Assembly: GCA_003219995.1 (NCBI GenBank) | Contig: QHRC01000046.1 | Span: 11,368 to 26,169 of the forward strand | Direction of reading: 5' to 3' | Source: Verrucomicrobiota bacterium | Lineage (GTDB): Bacteria > Verrucomicrobiota > Verrucomicrobiia > Chthoniobacterales > UBA10450 | DNA length: 14,802 nt | Part shown: piece after piece, positions 1 through 4,817 of the stretch | Position numbering within the stretch: position 1 is the first letter of the stretch | How the letters are laid out: every line of letters begins with the position of its first letter | The notes under the pieces: generated by a model | The model's database searches: none | What the model was told of the DNA's origin: nothing | What the model saw: the letters and a program-made list of their open reading frames with translations, nothing else | Position numbers and translations under genes: made by a program

Positions 1-497
1 CGCGCCCGCTTTGGCGGCTCATTTTTGGATTGGGAATCTTACACGTCGGGGAAAGCGCGTCGCGTGCACTGGCCGAACATTTTCGGAGCCTGAAAAAATT
101 GATGGAAGCGTCGGCCGAGGAGTTACAACGAACTCCAGACGTAGGCGAAGTCGTCGGGCGAAGCATTGAGCAGTTTTTCCAGGAAAAACGAAACCGGAAA
201 ATGATCGAGAGCCTTGAACAGCTCGGGGTGCGACCACAAATCGAACCGCGGCGTGAGCAAGGCACCGAATCGCCATTTACAGGATCGACATGGGTGCTGA
301 CTGGAACGTTGAGCGAACCGCGCGACGAAATCGCAGAGATGATTATCCAGCGCGGCGGGAAAGTGAGCACGAGCGTGAGCAAGAAAACGAATTACCTGCT
401 CGCGGGCGAAGAGCCGGGGAGCAAGTTAGCGAAGGCGCAACAAGTGGGCGTTCGCATTCTCGATGAAGCGGCCTTTCGGAAAATGCTGGGCCGTTGA
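1..497 (+). CDS. ligA: NAD-dependent DNA ligase LigA, C-terminal part (5' end outside window)
   Basis: The frame is open from the window edge (first full codon at base 3), so the gene enters from the left and only about 164 residues are present. The visible part starts in the helix-hairpin-helix region (FGLGILHVGESASRALAEHF), followed by a second HhH-like stretch (LQRTPDVGEVVGRSI). It ends with a BRCT domain from about base 276 (STWVLTGTLSEPRDEIAEMI, then GGKVSTSVSKKTNYLLAGE and GSKLAKA), which is the classic LigA C-terminus. LigA seals nicks in replication and repair using NAD+ as AMP donor. The adenylation domain with its catalytic lysine, the OB fold and the zinc finger lie upstream and are not seen. 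The TTG at base 30 is not the real start, because homology continues upstream of it. The gene stops with TGA at 495-497, converging on the PDZ-protein gene. Confidence 0.93.
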   Translation, partial: RPLWRLIFGLGILHVGESASRALAEHFRSLKKLMEASAEELQRTPDVGEVVGRSIEQFFQEKRNRKMIESLEQLGVRPQIEPRREQGTESPFTGSTWVLTGTLSEPRDEIAEMIIQRGGKVSTSVSKKTNYLLAGEEPGSKLAKAQQVGVRILDEAAFRKMLGR

Positions 498-514
498 GCG
501 CTCTCCGCGGGCGG

Positions 515-649
515 CTACGGCCTGCGTTGGACCTGGGAATCGAGTTTGAGCGGAATCGCTTGATTCATGGTCGGCGCTGCGACTAATGGCAGATGCTGAC
601 TGGCCGGATGAACATCGGCCTGGACGTTGAAGGTCAACTGCTCGTTCCC
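515..649 (-). pseudogene. Out-of-frame C-terminal tail of the HtrA-like protein after an apparent 1-base deletion
   Basis: In the annotated frame the PDZ domain stops abruptly after FFISVG (then TSS and a stop at 634-636). In another frame of the same strand, from about base 648, translation continues NEQLTFNVQADVHPASQHLP, then LVAAPTMNQAIPLKL and DSQVQRRP, ending with TAG at 515-517. NEQLTFNV is the strand expected after FFISVG in HtrA-type PDZ domains. One extra C on the + strand in the CCC run at 647-649 (an extra G in the coding strand) would join the two frames into a protein of about 350 residues. It would also shorten the gap to ligA to 17 bases. This may be a real recent frameshift or an assembly or sequencing error in a short homopolymer; the sequence alone cannot decide. 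Confidence 0.65.
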
Positions 650-1566
650 ACGCTAATGAAAAACGAAGCGTCCAGCACATCCTCGGGTTCGCGCACTTTT
701 TTCCGTCCCACTTGCAAGAGAATGTCACCGGCCTTGATGCCAGAGTCCGCCGCCGGCGTGCCCTCCATAATCTTAGTCATTTCCGCGCGCGAGCCTTCTA
801 CCGGGGTCTCCGCTTCGGAAACATTGATGCCGATCCAGCCATGGCGCGCCTCCCCGAAACGGACGAAATCGGCCCGGATCTTTTCCGCGGCATCGATCGG
901 CAATGCGTAACAAGCGGAATTATTTTCGAGGCTGCTGACCAGGATGCCGATCACCTCGCCCTGCAAATTCAGGAGCGGCGAGCCAGCTTCTCCGCGCTGG
1001 GTTGGCAGATTGACGCGCAAGTGCGTCGTCGAAAAATAGCGGCCCAGATATTTTCGATCGAAGCCGGCGATCATGCCGAAACTGGGCGTCTCGGGCAGAT
1101 CGAGTGGATAACCGATGGTGACGACTGGGGTCGCGACTTCGAGTTGATCGGATTTTCCAATCGGCAACGCGGGCGTGGCGGCGTCCACTTTTAACATTGC
1201 CATGCCGCTGCGGATGTCGGCCAGAATCTGCCGCGCTGGATATTTTTTGCCCTCAAACTCAACCGTGAAATTTCCCGCTTCCCCGCCCACGGTATAGGAA
1301 GTGTAAAGCGTTCCGGTTGGATCGACAAAAAATCCGGTACCGGAAATTTCGCAGTGCTCGTCGACGCCATGAATTTTCACGACTGCCTTCGCGACCCGCT
1401 CAAAGACGTCCTTGACCTGCCGGCTGATGCTGGCAGCGGATTGGTCTTGAGCTCGAAGAGCAGAGGTCGCGAAGAAAGTCAGTGCGAGAACCAGTCCGTA
1501 GACTGAGGCGAAGTGAAACCGGAAAAGAGATTCCGGTGCGCGACTAAAATTTGAAAGTCGCCTCAT
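634..1566 (-). CDS. Exported HtrA/DegP-like protein with PDZ domain, catalytic triad lost (probable pseudoprotease)
   Basis: The N-terminus (residues 1-39) is a signal peptide: basic start, hydrophobic FASVYGLVLALTFFATSA, likely cleavage after ALRA. The protein is therefore probably periplasmic. Residues about 50-235 align with the trypsin-like HtrA fold (GTGFFVDPTG, AMLKVD, VVTIGYPLDLPE, SPLLNLQGEVIGI), and residues about 240 onward form a PDZ domain (GTPAADSGIKAGDILLQVG). The triad positions are altered. The histidine of the usual TNxHV motif is T92 (TSYTV), the aspartate of SDLAxLK is G121 (SGMAMLK), and the serine of GNSGGP is A194 (GEAGSP). Proteolysis by the usual mechanism is therefore unlikely, and a binding or sensing role is inferred. 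The ATG start overlaps the upstream gene by 23 bases, suggesting coupled translation. The frame closes early after SVG; an intact PDZ tail continues in another frame to base 515 (separate entry). Confidence 0.8.
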   Translation of the reverse strand: MRRLSNFSRAPESLFRFHFASVYGLVLALTFFATSALRAQDQSAASISRQVKDVFERVAKAVVKIHGVDEHCEISGTGFFVDPTGTLYTSYTVGGEAGNFTVEFEGKKYPARQILADIRSGMAMLKVDAATPALPIGKSDQLEVATPVVTIGYPLDLPETPSFGMIAGFDRKYLGRYFSTTHLRVNLPTQRGEAGSPLLNLQGEVIGILVSSLENNSACYALPIDAAEKIRADFVRFGEARHGWIGINVSEAETPVEGSRAEMTKIMEGTPAADSGIKAGDILLQVGRKKVREPEDVLDASFFISVGTSS

Positions 1567-2041
1567 AACTCACGGGGACGCTGTCGAGCACGTAACGGGG
1601 CGGCGTCCCGCTACCGCGGGAGTGAGTGTGTGCGCTTTCACTGGACTCGCGAAGCGGTTGCGTGCTGAAGACGCGCGTGGCCACCGGGGACGACAATGTC
1701 CATTGCCCCTCTCCATTCGCAGTCGCGGACAATACCGACCGACTTTGAACCGCGACAGTCGCCGCTTCCGGCCCCTGATAAATCTTGAGCGATATGATTG
1801 CAGCGCAGACCAGGACCGCCGCGACCGCAGCCGGATAAGAGGTCAGGGAAGAGACATTGAGTTGGAACAAAAAATTATGGGTCCGTTCCAGGCAGATGCG
1901 CCAAAGCGGCTGACGGAGCAGCTCGTCACGCTGGCGGCGATGGAATTCATGCAGGAAATTCTCAAAGTACCCTGGCGGCGGCTGTTCGTGCCGCTTCAGC
2001 CGAAGCAGCGTTGCAATTTCGTTGTCGTCAAATTCGTTCAT
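1544..2041 (-). CDS. Single-pass membrane protein next to ECF sigma factor, putative anti-sigma factor
   Basis: This 165-residue protein has a charged N-terminal cytoplasmic part (MNEFDDNEIATLLRLKRHEQ, then PPPGYFENFLHEFHRRQRDE). One membrane segment lies at about residues 66-86 (SLTSYPAAVAAVLVCAAIIS), followed by an extracytoplasmic C-terminal tail of about 75 residues. It starts 12 bases after the sigma gene and overlaps the next gene by 23 bases, so it sits where an anti-sigma factor normally does. The topology (N-terminus in, one helix, periplasmic tail) also fits. I see no zinc-binding HxxxCxxC (ZAS) motif, so the assignment rests on context and topology rather than on a recognised domain. 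In this arrangement the N-terminal part would hold the sigma factor and the tail would sense the envelope state. The start ATG has no strong Shine-Dalgarno sequence, consistent with translational coupling. Alternatively it is an uncharacterised membrane protein of the operon. Confidence 0.7.
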   Translation of the reverse strand: MNEFDDNEIATLLRLKRHEQPPPGYFENFLHEFHRRQRDELLRQPLWRICLERTHNFLFQLNVSSLTSYPAAVAAVLVCAAIISLKIYQGPEAATVAVQSRSVLSATANGEGQWTLSSPVATRVFSTQPLRESSESAHTHSRGSGTPPRYVLDSVPVSYEATFKF

Positions 2042-2053
2042 CGCTTCGCGGAG

Positions 2054-2650
2054 TTAAGCCACAGGGTTCTTCCGAAATTCGTCCAAATAATTTTGCAACT
2101 GCCGATTCGCGTAAAAGAGTCTCGAACGTACCGTTCCTTCGGAGACACGCAAGATTTTACTGATCTCTGCGTGCGGCATTCCTTGAATGTGGAACATGGT
2201 GACCACGGCTCTGTGTTCATCAGACAATTTCATCATGGCCTCGTTCAATCTTCTTTGCAGCTCGGAGAGGTCGGCCTCGCGTACCGGACTGCTCGTGGCC
2301 GTCAGCTCGAGAAATTCCTTGTCGTTCTGAATGCTGGCGTCGACATCATCCAGGCTTAGTTGAAAACGGCGGCCGCGTTTTTTAAGAAAATTAAGCGTCA
2401 TGTTTACCGCGATCGAATGGATCCACGTGTAAAACGACGACTTGCCGCGAAACCCTCGAATGGCCTTGTAGGCCTTGGAGAAAACGTCCTGCAAAAGGTC
2501 GTTCGTATCCTCGTGGTTCGAGGTCATGTTGTAAACCAGACCGTAGAGGCGCGGCGTGTATTTTACTACCAACTGGTCGAAAGCGCCGGCATCACCCGAT
2601 TGGGTGCGCGCCACCAACTGTTGGTCTTCGTCGGTTCGTGGCTTGTCCAT
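2054..2650 (-). CDS. ECF-type RNA polymerase sigma factor (sigma-70 family, RpoE-like)
   Basis: The 198-residue protein starting MDKPRTDEDQQLVART has the two conserved ECF regions. Region 2 contains FDQLVVKYTPRLYGLVYNMT, then HEDTNDLLQDVFSKAYKAI and FRGKSSFYTWIHSIAVNMTL, which bind core polymerase and the -10 element. Region 4 contains LNEAMMKLSDEHRAVVTMFH, then MPHAEISKILRVSEGTVRSR, a helix-turn-helix that reads the -35 element. Regions 1.1 and 3 are absent, as is usual for ECF factors. I chose ATG at 2648-2650 because AAGG lies six bases upstream. The possible extension to ATG 2740 or TTG 2749 has few G/C third positions (about 14 of 30), unlike the gene body. It lies in a leftward unit between a membrane metallopeptidase and a putative anti-sigma protein. 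It probably directs its own operon from the promoter at 3483-3509. The ECF subgroup cannot be named from sequence alone. Confidence 0.92.
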   Translation of the reverse strand: MDKPRTDEDQQLVARTQSGDAGAFDQLVVKYTPRLYGLVYNMTSNHEDTNDLLQDVFSKAYKAIRGFRGKSSFYTWIHSIAVNMTLNFLKKRGRRFQLSLDDVDASIQNDKEFLELTATSSPVREADLSELQRRLNEAMMKLSDEHRAVVTMFHIQGMPHAEISKILRVSEGTVRSRLFYANRQLQNYLDEFRKNPVA

Positions 2651-2760
2651 GCGCGGCCTTTTAGTTTTAACACGAGCCTCCAGTCCGGACGACAACAAAT
2701 CCGAAATGCGACGAGCAGGCAATGCGACTGAAGGATTCATCTTCTTCAACAGCGCGCGGC

Positions 2761-3456
2761 TCAGTTCCGACGATCTCGCATTGAAAGCAGCCAGAGCAAG
2801 TTCCCGAGCGCCGCAATGAAAGCCGCCACATAAGTGAGCGCGGCCGCGTTCAAAACCTTATTTACGCCGGCCACTTCGCTGCCCGGCTGGACAATCCCCA
2901 TTTGCTGTAAAATGATTTTTGCCCGGCGCGAGGCATCAAATTCCACCGGCAGCGTAATCAACTGAAATGCGAGTAGAATGGTATAACAATAAATGCCGAG
3001 CGTGATCAGGCCGGTGATGTGAAAAAATATGCCGCCGAAAATGACGAATGGCAGCATCTGCGAGGCAACCATCGTTACCGGTACTATCGCCATGCGGACC
3101 TTCAACGGCGCATAGGCTTTGGCATGCTGGATAGCATGACCGGTCTCATGCGCGGCCACGCCGAGCGCGGCGACTGAAGGCGTGTTGTAAACATTGCTCG
3201 AAAGACAAAGTTTTTTGCCCGTCGGATCGTAATGATCACCGAGAAAATCATTCGTCTCCACAACATCGACATCGTGGATTTGCGCCGCCTGTAAAATCTC
3301 GCGGGCGCACTCGGCCCCGGTAATGTTCGAACTCGCTCGCACTTTCCCCCATTTGCTGAACGCGCCGCTGACGCGAATCTGCGCCCAAATACCAATGATC
3401 AGGGGCGCGCCGATGTAGAGAAGCCAATGATTTCCAAATCCGTATGGATAGAACAT
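2761..3456 (-). CDS. Integral-membrane zinc metallopeptidase, YugP/Zn_peptidase_2-like
   Basis: This 231-residue membrane protein has a gluzincin-type motif AAHETGHAIQH (H103, E104, H107), with a likely third zinc ligand at E172 in LPVEFDASRRA. That order is typical of the YugP-like family (neutral zinc metallopeptidase, Pfam Zn_peptidase_2). Hydrophobic segments lie near residues 11-29, 125-147, 148-170 and 206-226. The stretch SSNITGAECAREIL, then DHYDPTGKKLCLSSNVYNTP, between the first helix and the HETGH motif is also characteristic of the family. Length is normal, about 220-235 residues. The natural substrate of the family is not established. As first gene of the unit with the ECF sigma factor and putative anti-sigma protein, it could take part in envelope quality control or in signal-dependent cleavage of the anti-sigma protein; this is inference only. 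No clear Shine-Dalgarno sequence precedes the ATG. Confidence 0.88.
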   Translation of the reverse strand: MFYPYGFGNHWLLYIGAPLIIGIWAQIRVSGAFSKWGKVRASSNITGAECAREILQAAQIHDVDVVETNDFLGDHYDPTGKKLCLSSNVYNTPSVAALGVAAHETGHAIQHAKAYAPLKVRMAIVPVTMVASQMLPFVIFGGIFFHITGLITLGIYCYTILLAFQLITLPVEFDASRRAKIILQQMGIVQPGSEVAGVNKVLNAAALTYVAAFIAALGNLLWLLSMRDRRN

Positions 3457-3482
3457 TTCTGTCTTAAGTGTGTCTGCTTGAA

Positions 3483-3509
3483 TTAGACGTGCAAGTGCGC
3501 GCTTCGTTC
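3483..3509 (-). promoter_or_regulatory. Candidate ECF-type promoter of the metallopeptidase/sigma/anti-sigma/HtrA-like unit
   Basis: On the minus strand, GAAC (complement of 3506-3509) is followed after 17 bases by GTCTAA (complement of 3483-3488). This matches the general ECF promoter pattern GGAACTT-N16-TCTGA in both elements and spacing. Initiation would fall near 3475, giving a leader of about 20 bases before the ATG at 3456. An ECF sigma factor commonly transcribes its own operon, so the site is in a sensible place. No second copy was noticed in the window, and the match is short, so it remains a candidate. Confidence 0.35.
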
Positions 3510-3514
3510 ATTTC

Positions 3515-3605
3515 AGGTGGATCGGCCGCTCTGTCGGGCGATGTTCAGCAAACGCACCTTCGCCACCATTATTTAGGATCGAGCAAGGGACTGCTCGATC
3601 CACCT
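3515..3605. repeat. Palindrome-ended intergenic element (REP/MITE-like) behind the M24 peptidase gene
   Basis: A perfect 10-bp terminal inverted repeat, AGGTGGATCG at 3515-3524 and CGATCCACCT at 3596-3605, bounds a 91-bp segment. Inside it a perfect 10-bp stem (GGATCGAGCA 3576-3585, TGCTCGATCC 3592-3601) encloses a 6-base loop. The right end overlaps the first base of the complement of the M24 peptidase stop codon (TGA, 3605-3607). The hairpin lacks a T-tract, so a simple rho-independent terminator is unlikely, but it could stabilise 3' ends or attenuate transcription between the two leftward genes. No transposase is present; a non-autonomous REP or MITE-type element is inferred from structure. 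Confidence 0.6.
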
Positions 3606-4735
3606 CAGATTTCCAATTTTTTCGGAAACCGCGAAAGAATCTTGCAACCGGATTTTGTCACAACCACCACGTCTTCATGGCGCACTCCACCCAGGCCCGG
3701 GTAATAAAGTCCCGGCTCGACCGTCAATACTTGTCGATCTTTCAAAGTCACTTTTTGTAAACGCGGATATTCGTGAATCTCAAGCCCGAGTCCATGCCCC
3801 GTGCCGTGAAAAAATCCGACGTTCTTTCCCTTCCGCACTTCGGTCGGAAAACCGCGCTCGCGAAACAAATTCTGGATCGCCTTATGAATCGTCATTCCAT
3901 CCACGCCCGCCCTGATTTTTTTCAGCGCGAGTGCCTGACCGGCTTTGACCGCCTCCCAAAGTTTTCGCTGTGCTTCGCTGGCGCGTCCTCGCAAAACCGT
4001 GCGCGTCATATCGCCGAAGTATCCGGTTTTGGCGTCGCGCGGGAAAACATCGAGAATGATCAACGAGTTGGCGTAAAGCGGGCCAAAACCGCGCTCGTGC
4101 GGATCGCATGCTTGGTCGCCGCCGGCGACAATCGTGCCGGTGGGCGTCCCGCCCGCGCGCAAAATTGCGGAATCGATTTCCGCGCGCAACATTTCCGAAG
4201 TCAGAGTCTTGCCTGACCAGCGTAATTTTTTTTCGCGAGTAATTGTCGATCTTACAAGCACTTCGACGGCGCGCTTGAGTCCAATTTCGGTAATTCGCAA
4301 GGCGCGACCGATCATCTCGATTTCTTTTTCGGACTTGGCCTCGCGCTCAGGCCAAAAGAGGCCGTTCGTCGCCCGTAATCGAATTTTATCCGCGACGAGC
4401 TCTTGCGCATAACCGAGAGGGAAATTTGCGGGAACGATTGCCGACCTTACGCCGCATTTCCGGAGAAAATGGCTGAGCACTCTTTCATACGGCGGAGCCT
4501 TTTTCGATTTTCCCCGTACTTCGCGTTCGAGCTGATCGAAAGAGACAAATTCATCGGCCTTGGCCTGGCGGCGGCCGCGGCCGATCTCCAGATTGCTCAA
4601 CACCAGGGTGCGCTTGCCGTTGCGTTGCAGAAAGATGAATGGATCGGGCGCGAAGAAACGCGTTGCATAAAGCATGTCCGCGTCAGTTTCGCTCGCTGCG
4701 ACGATCAGGCGGGTTTGGTTCTTGGAATTAGTCAT
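3605..4735 (-). CDS. M24 family metallopeptidase (Xaa-Pro aminopeptidase/dipeptidase-like)
   Basis: The protein has 376 residues from MTNSKNQTRLIVAASETDAD. Residues about 1-135 form the creatinase-like N-terminal domain, and residues about 140-376 the pita-bread catalytic domain. All five metal ligands of M24 enzymes are recognisable: D229 (LIILDVFPRD), D242 (GYFGDMTRT), H314 (FHGTGHGLG), E340 (LTVEPGLYYP) and E354 (GGVRHEDVVV). The enzyme should bind two divalent metals and remove N-terminal residues before proline, or split Xaa-Pro dipeptides; which of these cannot be told. There is no signal peptide, so it is cytoplasmic. The D229-D242 spacing is about two residues longer than in E. coli PepP. 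The frame is open further upstream to 4900, but that extension overlaps the transporter gene antiparallel in reading content and is not conserved-looking. The ATG at 4735 begins the recognisable domain. No clear Shine-Dalgarno sequence precedes it. It lies behind the transporter gene and may be co-transcribed. Confidence 0.9.
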   Translation of the reverse strand: MTNSKNQTRLIVAASETDADMLYATRFFAPDPFIFLQRNGKRTLVLSNLEIGRGRRQAKADEFVSFDQLEREVRGKSKKAPPYERVLSHFLRKCGVRSAIVPANFPLGYAQELVADKIRLRATNGLFWPEREAKSEKEIEMIGRALRITEIGLKRAVEVLVRSTITREKKLRWSGKTLTSEMLRAEIDSAILRAGGTPTGTIVAGGDQACDPHERGFGPLYANSLIILDVFPRDAKTGYFGDMTRTVLRGRASEAQRKLWEAVKAGQALALKKIRAGVDGMTIHKAIQNLFRERGFPTEVRKGKNVGFFHGTGHGLGLEIHEYPRLQKVTLKDRQVLTVEPGLYYPGLGGVRHEDVVVVTKSGCKILSRFPKKLEI

Positions 4736-4765
4736 GTCGATTGGTTCTCTGTACGCTCGAAAATA

Positions 4766-4817
4766 TTGTAGGGCAACCGCATCAGTTCCCGCGGCTAGCC
4801 GGAGCCCTGCCCTACAA
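4766..4817. repeat. Palindrome-ended element (REP-like) supplying the stop codon of the ABC transporter gene
   Basis: A perfect 10-bp inverted repeat, TTGTAGGGCA at 4766-4775 and TGCCCTACAA at 4808-4817, bounds a 52-bp segment. A 10-bp palindrome CGGCTAGCCG lies at 4792-4801. Read on the minus strand, the element begins with TTG TAG, which are the last leucine codon and the stop codon of the transporter gene (4812-4817). It occupies most of the 76-base gap before the M24 peptidase start. Its outer ends (TGTAG...CTACA) match those of the element at 11704-11770, indicating one family. There is no T-tract, so it is not a standard terminator. Confidence 0.6.

Noticed and set aside
426..728. 100-codon minus-strand frame overlapping the ligA end and the HtrA-like tail
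   Set aside because: Its residues look random (serine/arginine-rich). The convincing continuation of the PDZ domain lies in the third frame, ending at 515, so this frame is a by-product.
712..1194. 160-codon open frame on the + strand
   Set aside because: It is antisense to the HtrA-like gene and shows no family resemblance.
1606..1621. Small hairpin TCCCGC-TACC-GCGGGA
   Set aside because: It lies within the coding sequence of the anti-sigma candidate, is only 6 bp, and has no second copy in the window. I see no basis for calling it an element.
1622..2359. 245-codon open frame on the + strand
   Set aside because: It is antisense to the ECF sigma factor and anti-sigma candidate, whose conserved domains and operon spacing explain the region.
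2651..2749. N-terminal extension of the sigma factor from TTG 2749 or ATG 2740
   Set aside because: The extension has near-random third-position composition and no region 2 homology. ATG 2650 has AAGG six bases upstream and begins directly before the conserved region.
3576..3601. Rho-independent terminator of the M24 peptidase gene
   Set aside because: The 10-bp stem is perfect, but no U-tract follows on either strand, and it is part of a larger palindrome-ended element.
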